Assembly (NCBI GenBank): GCA_963791425.1
Contig: CAWBSE010000004.1
Location: 62,001 to 126,000, forward strand
Length of the DNA: 64,000 nt
Reading direction: 5' to 3'
Source of the DNA: DATBLE01 sp963791425
Lineage (GTDB): Bacteria; Actinomycetota; Thermoleophilia; Gaiellales; Gaiellaceae
The position numbers and the translations under genes were made by a program. Of this stretch, positions 15,262-23,382 are shown one piece after another (position 1 is the first letter of the stretch; every line of letters starts with the position of its first letter). The notes beneath the pieces were generated by a model. That model was not told the origin of the DNA. It searched no databases and saw nothing but the letters and a program-made list of their open reading frames with translations.

Positions 15262-15468
15262 TTAGGCGGTCGTGACGACGTTGGTCGCCTCGGGGCCCTT
15301 CGCGCCATCGCGCGGCTCGTACTCGACGGTCGCACCCTCGGCGAGAGACTTGAAGCCCTCACCTGCGATGCTGGAGTGGTGGACGAACACGTCCTTCGAG
15401 CCGTCGGCGGGGGTGATGAACCCGTAACCCTTTGCATCGTTGAACCACTTCACGGTTCCTGTTGCCAT
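15262..15468 (-). CDS. cspA: Cold-shock protein
   Basis: 68 residues, full length for a CspA-type single-stranded RNA/DNA chaperone. RNP1 KGYGFIT (about 13-19) and RNP2 VFVHHSSI (about 27-34) are intact, with the N-terminal GTVKWFNDAKG. GGAGGTG lies 6 nt before the ATG, so this start is preferred over the in-frame GTG 9 nt upstream that overlaps that site. It is the last gene of a three-gene run, with a strong terminator after it. Confidence 0.97.
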   Translation of the reverse strand: MATGTVKWFNDAKGYGFITPADGSKDVFVHHSSIAGEGFKSLAEGATVEYEPRDGAKGPEATNVVTTA

Positions 15469-15482
15469 AGAAAACACCTCCC

Positions 15483-15737
15483 TTACTGCTGATGAACTGG
15501 TGAGGAAGGCGCTTCGCGCAGACCGGACCCGCTCTTAGTTGCGTCAACGGTAGCAGCTTCATCCTGCTCTGGGGTCTCGGCGCCGGGATCGGCCGGCGAG
15601 ATCTCGCCGTAGTCGTACGTTCCCGCTTCTTTCGCCGCCTTTGCCTCCAACTTGCGCAGGGCCTTGTCCTCACGTTTCTTCTTCACCGCCTGCTCGCGGC
15701 GGAACTTCTCCATCGTCTGTCTCTTCTTTGCGCTCAT
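15483..15737 (-). CDS. Lys-rich small protein in the cold-shock operon
   Basis: 84 residues. The first half is strongly basic and helical (MSAKKRQTMEKFRREQAVKK, ALRKLEAKAAKEAG); the second half is acidic and disordered. This resembles small nucleic-acid-binding or ribosome-associated proteins, but no family is recognised. Its start overlaps the upstream gene as ATGA, and it ends 14 nt before the cspA start, placing it in the same transcript. Confidence 0.6.
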   Translation of the reverse strand: MSAKKRQTMEKFRREQAVKKKREDKALRKLEAKAAKEAGTYDYGEISPADPGAETPEQDEAATVDATKSGSGLREAPSSPVHQQ

Positions 15738-16033
15738 GTGCTCCCTTCAGTCGTGTCCTGGAGAGCGGCGTAGTCGACGCCGACGCGGTAGACGTCCTCG
15801 CCGACGCTCACGCTCGTCTCTCCGATGGACTCCTGGCGCAGCCACGACTGCACCTTCTCGAGCAGCGGACCGACCGCCGCTTCGTCTTTCATCGGCACCC
15901 GAACCGTCCATTTGCCCTGGGTGTCCTGCACGTTCTGCGACCGCGAGCCGGGGAGGCGCATGACGAGCAGGAAGCCCGTCAACCCGGTCGGCGCGTTCAC
16001 GCGAGCCATGCCGAGATCTGTGATTGCCGCCAT
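15734..16033 (-). CDS. Hypothetical protein, first gene of the cold-shock operon
   Basis: 99 residues from ATG 16033. Alternating strands and helices (TGFLLVMRLPGSRSQNV, KWTVRVPMKDEAAVGPLLEK, GETSVSVGEDVYRVGVDY) suggest a small alpha/beta domain. No family recognised. Coupled to the Lys-rich gene by a 4-nt overlap. Confidence 0.6.
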   Translation of the reverse strand: MAAITDLGMARVNAPTGLTGFLLVMRLPGSRSQNVQDTQGKWTVRVPMKDEAAVGPLLEKVQSWLRQESIGETSVSVGEDVYRVGVDYAALQDTTEGST

Positions 16034-16100
16034 CTCGCCCAGCCTTCCCGTCGGTCGAAATCGAGGGCCCAACGAGGAGGACGTACGGCTCGCTGCCACT

Positions 16101-16901
16101 TCACGGTAGCACTGCAGGCGGCGACCAGACGTACGGCGTCGTCGTCGTCACCGGCACGAACCCGAGCCGCTCGAGGATCGGGCGGCTGTCGTCCGAGGCG
16201 TCGGTCTCGAGATATCTGCGGCCGTACTCGGCGGCGAGCGTCGCCCGCACGGCGACCAGCGCGCGGTAGATTCCCCTGCCCCGCCACTCCTGCAACGTGC
16301 TCCCGCCCCAGAGCGTTCCGAACTCCGTCCCGGACGGAAACCGGATCCAGCCGGCCGAAACGACGAGGTCGCCGGCCTCGGCGACGAAGATCCGCACTCC
16401 CTCGGGGTCGGCCGCCCGCTCGTTCCCGATGCCGTCGACGACCCAGCTGTGGTCGTCGCCCCAGACCGTCTCCTCCATCGCCGCGATCCGCTCCAGGTCG
16501 GCCGGTTCGGACACCTCGCGCACGGTCACGCCGTCGGGCGCCCCCGTCCCGGTCCCCAGCGCCGCGATCGGCGCGATCATGATCGTCTCCCGGTCTTCGG
16601 GCTCGAGGCCGGCGGCGCGCAGGCGATCCGGGAGATCGGTGGGGAGATCGTGGCCGTGCAGCTTCCACTCGAAGCGCTCGCTGCGCTCGGCGAAGAACCG
16701 CACCTGCCGCGCGATCAGCTCGTCGAGCTCGTCGCCGTCGATCCCTCCGAGGTCGCGGTACTCGACCCAGCCCTGGCCGCCGAAGCCGGTCGAGCGCAGC
16801 AGCGGGCCGTCGTGTTCGCTGCGAACGCTGTCGGGAACCCGGTCGTGGACGTGGGCGCGCAGTTGCGCGTTGTAGGCGGCCAGGAGCGGGGCGGGATCCA
16901 T
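16101..16901 (-). CDS. GNAT-family N-acetyltransferase
   Basis: 266 residues. The C-terminal half carries the GNAT core: FVAEAGDLVVSAGWIRF (strands 2-4), GGSTLQEWRGRGIYRALV with the acetyl-CoA loop R-G-R-G-I-Y, and the final DSRPILERLGFVPV. An N-terminal region of about 110 residues with charged helices may be a degenerate second GNAT fold. Substrate unknown. A TAGCGT hexamer ends 7 nt upstream of the ATG, so it is probably leaderless. Confidence 0.85.
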   Translation of the reverse strand: MDPAPLLAAYNAQLRAHVHDRVPDSVRSEHDGPLLRSTGFGGQGWVEYRDLGGIDGDELDELIARQVRFFAERSERFEWKLHGHDLPTDLPDRLRAAGLEPEDRETIMIAPIAALGTGTGAPDGVTVREVSEPADLERIAAMEETVWGDDHSWVVDGIGNERAADPEGVRIFVAEAGDLVVSAGWIRFPSGTEFGTLWGGSTLQEWRGRGIYRALVAVRATLAAEYGRRYLETDASDDSRPILERLGFVPVTTTTPYVWSPPAVLP

Positions 16902-16922
16902 CGGCCGAACGCTAGCGATGTT

Positions 16923-17297
16923 CTAGGGCGAGTTCCGCTCGACCTGGAGGTACGCGCGCATGCCGAGCGACTCGTGGTTCGCGATGGTGCAGTAGAGCTC
17001 GTAGCGGCCGGTGCCCAGCTTGATGTCCACCTGGCCCCGGTTGCCGGCGGCGACCACCCCGGTGCCGCCGATGACGGTGCCGGCGTTGTTCATGCGCCGG
17101 ATCTTGAGGTCGTGCGGATCCATTCCGAAGTTGACGACCTCGATGATCACCTCGCCCGCCTTGAGGCTCGATCGCGACAGCGTGAAGCTGAACTCCCTGG
17201 CCGACACCTGCACGCGGGTCGGGTCTTTCGGGCCTCCCGCGGCCACGCCGGTCGCGATCAGCGCCGCGGCGACCGCGGCGACGAGGGCAAGCCTCAT
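16923..17297 (-). CDS. Secreted cupredoxin (plastocyanin-like)
   Basis: 124 residues. A signal peptide (LALVAAVAAALIATGVAAGG, residues 2-21) is followed by a cupredoxin domain with copper ligands His in MDPHDLKI (about 67) and Cys, His, Met in LYCTIANHESLGM (about 104-116), the C-x4-H-x4-M type 1 site. It should carry electrons or copper outside the membrane. Its ATG overlaps the stop of the DUF1501 gene by 4 nt, so it is translated with that pair, an unexpected partner. Confidence 0.87.
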   Translation of the reverse strand: MRLALVAAVAAALIATGVAAGGPKDPTRVQVSAREFSFTLSRSSLKAGEVIIEVVNFGMDPHDLKIRRMNNAGTVIGGTGVVAAGNRGQVDIKLGTGRYELYCTIANHESLGMRAYLQVERNSP

Positions 17298-18670
17298 GCG
17301 ATGACGGTCGGCCGGGAGAACCCTGCGGCTCCCGGGATGATCGGCGTGGCGTCCTGACCGAACCACTGCTCGAGGATAGAGCAGTAGACGGCGCGGAAGT
17401 CCATCGTCGCGACGAGGTTGTCGTCCTCGTCGAGGTTTACCAGGTCGCCGGGCCCGCCGATCATCTCGCCCTTGACCTTGGTGCCGATGATGAAGCCGAT
17501 CCCGGCGGCGCCGTGGTCGGTACCGGTGCCGTTCTCCTCGACGCGCCGGCCGAACTCCGACCACACCTGCACGATCACGCGGTCGGCGATCCCCCGCGCC
17601 TCGAGGTCGTGCTGGAAGGCCTCGAGGCTCGTGGCGGTGGCGCCGAGCCCTTCGGCCAGGGCTACGGCCTCGTCGGAGTGCGTGTCATAGCCGCCCGCGG
17701 CGCTCAGCGACACGCAGCGGAGGGGGAGCCCTGCGGCGATCAGCGCGGCCAGGCTGGCGAGCTGGTCGGAGAACGTCCCGCCCGGATACGCGACCGGCGG
17801 ATTGCCGGTGCTGAACTGGTCGAGCTCCTCGTGCAACCGGTGGGACTGCACGGTCACGGTCCCCGCCTTGCTCCGCGCAGGATCGTCGGCCTCGAGGCGC
17901 ACCCCGAGACCCTTCAGCGCCTCGAGCATCCTGACGCCGACGTCGTCGTAGACGCGGTTCGCGTCGAGGCTGTAGCTCGCGGTCGGCGAGCCCTCGATCG
18001 CCGCCACCGGCACGGATGCCGTTGCCAGCGTCGGGCTCAGCTGTCCATCGAGCGACAGGCCCTGGAGCGGATTGTCGGGCTCCCCGGCGATGTCCAGGTA
18101 GCGACCGAGCCAGCCGGTGCTGAGGAACGCGTCCGTGTCGCCGACCTCCCAGTAGTGGCGCGACGTGAAGTGCGACTGGTCCGCGTTCGTGTACCCGACC
18201 GCCGGTAGCACCGAGACCTTGGCCGACGTCCCGACCGACTCGTGCAGCCGCTTCAGCGGCAGCGCGGCCGGGTGCCAGAAGAGGTTCGAGTCCTCGGCGA
18301 AGACGTTGGCCGACGGGGGAAGCTTGATCGTCGGCCGCTTCGCGATGTAGGCGGAGTTGTTCCCCGGGTAGAGCACGTTCAGGCCGTCGACGCCGCCCTC
18401 CATGAAGACGGAGACGATGATCGGGTTGGTCGGGCTCGCCGCCGCGCGGGCGATCCCGGCCTCGACCGCGGCGGGGTGGAGGACGCCCTTCATGCCGTAG
18501 AGGGCGAGCGCCAGCCCGCCCGTCCGGAGCAGGAAGCTCTGGCGGGACATACCGGTCCCGGCCGGCAGCGGCATCCCCGGCTCGATCGACGGCAGGCCGC
18601 GGCCCGCCTCCGCCGCCGCGCGCCGCAGGAGCCTGGAACGCGAGAAGTCGTTGCAGCAGTTCCTGTCCAT
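17294..18670 (-). CDS. DUF1501 family exported protein
   Basis: 458 residues. MSRQSFLLRTGGLALALYG (about 41-59) resembles a Tat-type or related export signal inside the N-terminus. IVSVFMEGGVDGLNVLYP, SHFTSRHYWEVGD, GGYDTHSDEA and VWSEFGRRVEENGTGTDHG are the DUF1501 signatures, which belong to an alkaline-phosphatase/sulfatase-like fold. Biochemical role unproven in the family. The ATG overlaps the upstream DUF1800 stop by one base and the end overlaps the cupredoxin start. The longer 908-codon frame reaching back through the DUF1800 gene is not real. Confidence 0.9.
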   Translation of the reverse strand: MDRNCCNDFSRSRLLRRAAAEAGRGLPSIEPGMPLPAGTGMSRQSFLLRTGGLALALYGMKGVLHPAAVEAGIARAAASPTNPIIVSVFMEGGVDGLNVLYPGNNSAYIAKRPTIKLPPSANVFAEDSNLFWHPAALPLKRLHESVGTSAKVSVLPAVGYTNADQSHFTSRHYWEVGDTDAFLSTGWLGRYLDIAGEPDNPLQGLSLDGQLSPTLATASVPVAAIEGSPTASYSLDANRVYDDVGVRMLEALKGLGVRLEADDPARSKAGTVTVQSHRLHEELDQFSTGNPPVAYPGGTFSDQLASLAALIAAGLPLRCVSLSAAGGYDTHSDEAVALAEGLGATATSLEAFQHDLEARGIADRVIVQVWSEFGRRVEENGTGTDHGAAGIGFIIGTKVKGEMIGGPGDLVNLDEDDNLVATMDFRAVYCSILEQWFGQDATPIIPGAAGFSRPTVIA

Positions 18671-20013
18671 CAGGTGGTCTGCGCCTCGGGCAGCATCAGG
18701 ATCAGCTGCCGCATGCCGTTGTAGATCATCAGGGCGTACCTCCGTTCGGTGTCGGCGTCGCCGCCGGCGTCGTTCAGCGAGTTCTGGCCGAACGTGAGCA
18801 GGAGCGTCTTCGCGCCGTCCTCGAGCACCGGTGACCCCACGGACGTGACCGCGAGATTCAGCAGTTGCTGTGCGTCGGTCGGGAGGTTCGGCACCTTCTT
18901 GCCGTACGGGTCGATCGAGGTCTTCGAGAGCGCCTCGTCGGCGATGTACCAGCGACCCTGGAACGAGGCCGTGTCGAGCCAGCGCGAGTCGTCCCAGCCC
19001 GCGACGTTCGGCGGGTAGAAGAGCTGCTGACCGGCCTGGTAGTCGAGCCAGTACCACGCATCGGTGTCGATGGTGCGTCCGAGCGCACGCAGGATTCCGG
19101 CCGTGTAGACGACGGGCGGCTTCACCATGCTCTCGCCGGTGTAGAGATCCGGGTGCTTGAGGATCGCCTGGACGACCGGAGCGATCGCGTAGTTGCCACT
19201 CGTGTACAGCGACTCCAGCGCGCTCTGATCCGGCGCGGAGGGCACCGTCGGGATGAAGTAGCTCCAGAGCTTCGTGACGAAGTAGGACGGGTGGTTCGGA
19301 TGCTCGATGCAGAGCCGCGACGAGTCGAACCAGTTGAAGTTGTCGGTCTGACCGAAGATCGTCTTGTCTGCGTCGTCGTGGCGGTCGGGGTCGAAGTGGA
19401 ACTTGGTCGGCCCGCTGTTCTTGTACTGGAACGTCCAGCCGGTCAGCGCGCGCGCGTGCTCGCGGACGTCTGTCTCGGTGTAGCCGCCCGGACGGTCCGC
19501 GCCGAGGGTGAAGAGCTCCATCTGCTCGCGCCCGTAGTTCTCGTTCGGGTCTTCCTTTGTGCTGTAGGCGCCGGAGAGCCAGAGCAGCATCGCGGGGTCC
19601 GAGGTGACGGCCAGCAGCAGCTCCTTGAACGAGCCGAGCCCCTTCGTCCGAAAGGTGTCGATCTGGCCGAGCATCAGCCGCTGCGAGTTGACGCCGTCGT
19701 TCGACGTCGCGAACCAGTCGTGCCAGATCAGCGCCATGCGCTCGACGAGCGGCTTGCTCGTCCGCACCATCCGGTCGAGCCACCAGACGTGATCGTGGCC
19801 GTAGGCGTCGTTCGGCGACAACCCGCCCTTCACCTTCGGCCCCTTCCCGACGAGCTTGTCCTTGCCCGGGGCGAACAGCTTGGCGATCGCTCCGTTGAGC
19901 CCGAGCGACGCGTACGCCGCCGCATCGCCGGGGCGCGGGCCGAAGCCTGCACGCCAGAGAAGCCGCTCGGCCTGCTTCGCGCCGAACGGTCCTGAGTAGA
20001 CCGGAAGAGTCAT
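18670..20013 (-). CDS. DUF1800 family protein
   Basis: 447 residues, full length. AERLLWRAGFGPRPGDA near the start, MALIWHDWFATSND (about 95-108), FKELLLAVTSDPAMLLWLSG, NENYGREQMELFTLG and YFVTKLWSYFI are the usual DUF1800 blocks. The family is almost always paired with DUF1501, as here, and is thought to act in the envelope; function unproven. It is the first gene of the DUF1800-DUF1501-cupredoxin operon. A 12-bp palindrome lies 15 bp before the start. Confidence 0.9.
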   Translation of the reverse strand: MTLPVYSGPFGAKQAERLLWRAGFGPRPGDAAAYASLGLNGAIAKLFAPGKDKLVGKGPKVKGGLSPNDAYGHDHVWWLDRMVRTSKPLVERMALIWHDWFATSNDGVNSQRLMLGQIDTFRTKGLGSFKELLLAVTSDPAMLLWLSGAYSTKEDPNENYGREQMELFTLGADRPGGYTETDVREHARALTGWTFQYKNSGPTKFHFDPDRHDDADKTIFGQTDNFNWFDSSRLCIEHPNHPSYFVTKLWSYFIPTVPSAPDQSALESLYTSGNYAIAPVVQAILKHPDLYTGESMVKPPVVYTAGILRALGRTIDTDAWYWLDYQAGQQLFYPPNVAGWDDSRWLDTASFQGRWYIADEALSKTSIDPYGKKVPNLPTDAQQLLNLAVTSVGSPVLEDGAKTLLLTFGQNSLNDAGGDADTERRYALMIYNGMRQLILMLPEAQTT

Positions 20014-20027
20014 GTCGCAACGATTAC

Positions 20028-20039
20028 GTCCCGCGGGAC
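20028..20039. promoter_or_regulatory. Palindrome GTCCCGCGGGAC upstream of the DUF1800 operon
   Basis: A perfect 12-bp palindrome in the 95-bp divergent space between the DUF1800 and CorA genes. The same 12 bases recur at 42298-42309 before the ABC substrate-binding-protein gene. Function unknown. Confidence 0.35.
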
Positions 20040-20108
20040 AGTACGCACCCCCCGGACGGGGGCCTTTACGCAGGCAGGGTTTCCGTACCCCCGGCCGAAT
20101 CCGCTGGC

Positions 20109-21098
20109 GTGGACGACGTTCCGGCCCACCCGGACGCTGACCCCCGCCACGTACTCGTAGGCGAGGACGCCAAGGAAACGCATTTCCGCCGCGAGACGGT
20201 CGAGAAGCATCTCGCCGAGGGCACCTTCTTCTGGCTGGACCTCCACCAGCCCGACCAGGACGACTTCGACGTCCTCCGCGACGTCTTCGAGTTCCACCCG
20301 CTCGCGCTCGAGGACTCCGAGCACTTCGGGCAGCGGGCCAAGCTCGACACGTACGGCGACTACGCCTTCTTCGTCGTGTACGGCGCCGCCCCCGACGATG
20401 ACCGCCTCGTCGAGGTGCACTGTTTCTATTCCGAGCACTACCTGGTCACGGTGCATCGCGACGACTGCCCGGCGTTCCAGGAGATCCGGGACCGGTACGC
20501 GAAGCGGGATCAGCCGATCGAGCGGCCGCCGCTCCTGCTCTACCGGATCATCAGCGGGCTCGTCGACAGCTTCTTCCCGATCCTCGCCGACTTCGACGAC
20601 CGGATCGACGAGCTCGAGAACGCGATCTTCACGAACGCCGGCGACCAGCAGCTCCAGGAGATCTTCGGAATGAAGCGGCTCTTCGTCGGCCTGCGCAAGG
20701 CGGTCGGGCCGCAGCGCGACATGTTCGCGAGCCTGATGGGCGGTGTCGCCGAGCTGCCGGGCATGACCGACGACGACGAGCGGTACTTCCGTGACGTCTA
20801 CGACCACCTGATCCGGATCAGCGACCTGATCGACACCTACCGCGACCTGCTGACCAGCTCGATGGACGTCTACCTGTCGACCGTCTCGAACCGGATGAAC
20901 GCCGTGATGAAGCAGCTGACGATCATCGCGACGATCTTCCTGCCGCTCAGCTGGCTGACCGGCTTCTTCGGCCAGAACTTCGGCTACCTGGTGGGGCACA
21001 TCACCGGCTGGGAGCGCTTCTTGATCTTCGGGATCGGTCTGGAGCTGATCGCGTTCGCGTTGCTGATCACGTACTTCAAGCGGCAGCGCTGGTTCTAG
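20109..21098 (+). CDS. corA: CorA-family divalent cation channel
   Basis: 329 residues. An N-terminal soluble domain (FFWLDLHQPDQDDFDVL, HPLALEDSEH), a long coiled helix, and two C-terminal membrane helices (IFLPLSWLTGFFGQNF; the second before YFKRQRWF). The selectivity motif is G-Q-N in FFGQNFG instead of the classical G-M-N, a difference that could affect ion choice. It moves Mg2+ or similar ions down the membrane potential as a pentamer. Start is GTG. Divergent from the DUF1800 operon. Confidence 0.93.
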   Translation: MDDVPAHPDADPRHVLVGEDAKETHFRRETVEKHLAEGTFFWLDLHQPDQDDFDVLRDVFEFHPLALEDSEHFGQRAKLDTYGDYAFFVVYGAAPDDDRLVEVHCFYSEHYLVTVHRDDCPAFQEIRDRYAKRDQPIERPPLLLYRIISGLVDSFFPILADFDDRIDELENAIFTNAGDQQLQEIFGMKRLFVGLRKAVGPQRDMFASLMGGVAELPGMTDDDERYFRDVYDHLIRISDLIDTYRDLLTSSMDVYLSTVSNRMNAVMKQLTIIATIFLPLSWLTGFFGQNFGYLVGHITGWERFLIFGIGLELIAFALLITYFKRQRWF

Positions 21099-21119
21099 GT
21101 CCGAGACACTGAGGGCGCG

Positions 21120-22026
21120 ATGCCCGACCATCACGGCCACTCGCACGCGATCGGAGCGGGCGCCGACGCCAGACGGCTGAAGATCGCGCTCGGCCTGATC
21201 GCCGGCTTCATGGCCGTGGAGGTCGTCGTCGGGATCCTCGCCGACTCGCTGGCGCTGCTCTCCGACGCGGCGCACATGCTCACCGACGCCGGCGCGCTCG
21301 TCATGTCGCTCGTCGTCCTGCGCCTGGTGAAGCGGCCGGCCGGCGGCTAACCTGACCTTCGGCCTCAGGCGCGCCGAGATCCTCTCTGCGCAGGCGAACG
21401 GCGGCACACTCCTCGTGCTCGCCTGCCTGATCGTCTACGAGGGCATCAGGCGGCTGATCACCCCGCCCGACGCGCAGGGGCGGGCGATCCTGATCGTCGC
21501 CCTGGTCGGCATCGTCGTGAATCTCCTCGCCGTCTCGCAACTGGCGAAGGCGAACCGTCGGTCGATGAACATCGAGGGGTCGTTCCGGCACCTGGCCACC
21601 GACCTCGCCGCCTTCATCCTCACCGCGATCGCGGGCGTGATCATCCTCGCCACCGGGTGGACGCGCGCCGACGGCGTCGCGTCGCTGATCATCGCCGGGA
21701 TCATGCTGTTCGCCGCGTACGGGCTCCTGCGCGACTCGGGCCGCGTGCTGCTCGAAGCCGCGCCCGAGGGCATGGACGTCACCGAGATCGGCCGCGCGCT
21801 CGCCGGGCAACCGCACGTCGAGAGCGTCCACGACCTGCACATCTGGCAGATCAGCTCCGACCTGCCCGCGCTCTCCGCGCACGTGCTCGTCCACCCCGGC
21901 GACGACTGCCACGCGATCCGCCGCGAGCTCGAGGAGTTGCTCCACGACCGCTTCGGGATCACCCACACGACGCTGCAGGTCGACCACACCGACGCGCAGC
22001 GGCTGCTGACGATCACGCGGCCGTGA
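21120..22026 (+). pseudogene. CDF-family zinc/cation efflux protein with one frameshift
   Basis: Two adjacent frames together make a complete CDF (CzcD-like) transporter. The first (21120-21350) has the His-rich start MPDHHGHSHAIG and DAAHMLTD, the metal-site H-x-x-x-D of TM2. The second, one base later, continues NLTFGLRRAEILSAQANG, the conserved loop, then SFRHLATDLAAF (second H-x-x-x-D) and the cytoplasmic domain HVESVHDLHIWQI. The join is GGC TAA C at 21345-21351: skipping T21348 restores the frame. Either a sequencing or assembly error, a recent mutation, or +1 programmed frameshifting. The stop overlaps the next gene as GTGA. Confidence 0.85.
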
Positions 22027-22859
22027 CACGGCTGGGCGGCATCGAGGCGGGCGGGACGAAGTGGGTCTGCGCGATCGGCTCCGGCCCGGACGACCTCGTC
22101 GCGACGGAGACGATCCCGACGACGACACCGGAGGAGACGATCGGGCGGGCGGTCGCGTTCTTCGAGCGGGAGGGGCCGGTGTCCGCGGTCGGGATCGGCT
22201 CGTTCGGACCGGTCGACCTGCGCACCGGCTCGATCACGACGACGCCCAAGCCGGGTTGGGCGAGCACGCCGGTCGCGGGGCCGGTGGGCGAGCGGCTCGG
22301 GGTGCCGGTCGCGTTCGACACCGACGTGAACGCCGCGGCGCTCGGCGAGCACCGCTGGGGGGCGGCACAGGGCGTCGACACGTTCTGTTACGTCACCGTC
22401 GGCACCGGGATCGGCGGCGGGGCGATGGCCGGCGGGCGGCTCGTCCACGGGCTCTCCCATCCCGAGTTCGGCCACCTGCGGATCCCGCACGACCTCGACG
22501 ATGACCCCTTCCCCGGCGCGTGCCCGTACCACGGCGACTGCTGGGAGGGGCTCGCCGCGGGGCCGGCGATCGCGGCGCGGTGGGGGCGCCCGGGGGTCGA
22601 GCTCGCCGGCAACGAGGCGGTGTGGCGGCTCGAGGCGACGTACCTCGCCCTCGGCCTGGTCGGCGTCGTCTCCGTCCTCTCGCCGGAGCGCATCGTGCTC
22701 GGCGGCGGCGTGATGCAGATGCCGGGGCTGCTGCAGCTCGTCCGGGCCGAGGTCGAGCGGCTGCTCGGCGGCTACGTGACCGCGGGGGAGATCGTCCCAC
22801 CGGCGCTCGGCGCCCGGTCGGGCGTTCTCGGCGCGATCGCCCTCGCCGAACGGCGCTGA
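22023..22859 (+). CDS. ROK-family sugar kinase (fructokinase-like)
   Basis: 278 residues. GGIEAGGTKWVCAIG (phosphate-1 loop D/E-x-G-G-T-K), GSFGPVDL, FDTDVNAAALGE (catalytic Asp), VTVGTGIGGG, and the zinc-binding HPEFGHLRIP ... CPYHGDCWEGLAAG with His and Cys ligands. The absence of an N-terminal HTH makes it a kinase and not a ROK repressor; E-A-G-G-T-K is typical of bacterial fructokinases. It phosphorylates a hexose with ATP in the cytoplasm. The GTG start overlaps the CDF stop. Confidence 0.9.
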   Translation: MTRLGGIEAGGTKWVCAIGSGPDDLVATETIPTTTPEETIGRAVAFFEREGPVSAVGIGSFGPVDLRTGSITTTPKPGWASTPVAGPVGERLGVPVAFDTDVNAAALGEHRWGAAQGVDTFCYVTVGTGIGGGAMAGGRLVHGLSHPEFGHLRIPHDLDDDPFPGACPYHGDCWEGLAAGPAIAARWGRPGVELAGNEAVWRLEATYLALGLVGVVSVLSPERIVLGGGVMQMPGLLQLVRAEVERLLGGYVTAGEIVPPALGARSGVLGAIALAERR

Positions 22860-22932
22860 CGCCCGGTCGTCCGGGTACCCTGCCGCCTTCCACGTTCCAT
22901 ATCAGCCCGTACAGAGAGGCAGGTTCCGCTCG

Positions 22933-23373
22933 ATGAAGAAGACGATTCTCCTGGTCGCAGCCGTGTGCGTGCTCGCATCCAGTGCTACGGCCACCGCCGG
23001 AACTCCGGCCCAGTATCGGACCAAGGTGAACGGGATCTGCAAGGCCGGCGTCGCAAGGCTCAGCGCGATTCCGCAGCCGACCGGACCGAAGCAGTACGCC
23101 GCGTTCTTCGACGCGACCGCCCGTGGCAGCTACCAGCTCATTCAGCAGATCGTCGCGGTCACACCGCCGAAGAACCTGCAGCCGACCGTCGCCGCTGCGC
23201 TGAAGCTCCAGGGGAAGATCGTGGACCTGCTCCTGCAGGCGAGGGACGACATCAACAAGAAACACCAGAACCCGACGACGGTCGCAAACCGGGTGATCCC
23301 GGTGGGCAACTCGCTGTCGAAACAGGCAGACGTGTACTGGCGCAAGGCCGGCCTGAACACCTGCACGGGGTAA
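22933..23373 (+). CDS. Secreted helical protein of unknown function
   Basis: 146 residues. A signal peptide (MKKTILLVAAVCVLASSATA, cleavage near TAG) leads to a mostly helical mature part with two Cys residues (GICKAG about 36, NTCTG at the end) that could form a disulfide. AAFFDATARGSYQLIQQI and KLQGKIVDLLLQARDDI are helices. Similar small exported proteins are common in this lineage, but I cannot name a family. AGAGAGGCAGG upstream may serve as the ribosome binding site. Confidence 0.72.
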   Translation: MKKTILLVAAVCVLASSATATAGTPAQYRTKVNGICKAGVARLSAIPQPTGPKQYAAFFDATARGSYQLIQQIVAVTPPKNLQPTVAAALKLQGKIVDLLLQARDDINKKHQNPTTVANRVIPVGNSLSKQADVYWRKAGLNTCTG

Positions 23374-23382
23374 ACCTCTCGT

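Noticed and set aside
17294..20020. A 908-codon open frame covering both DUF1501 and DUF1800 regions
   Set aside because: Its first half is Arg-rich shadow text of the DUF1800 frame; the real genes are two, joined by a one-base overlap at 18670.
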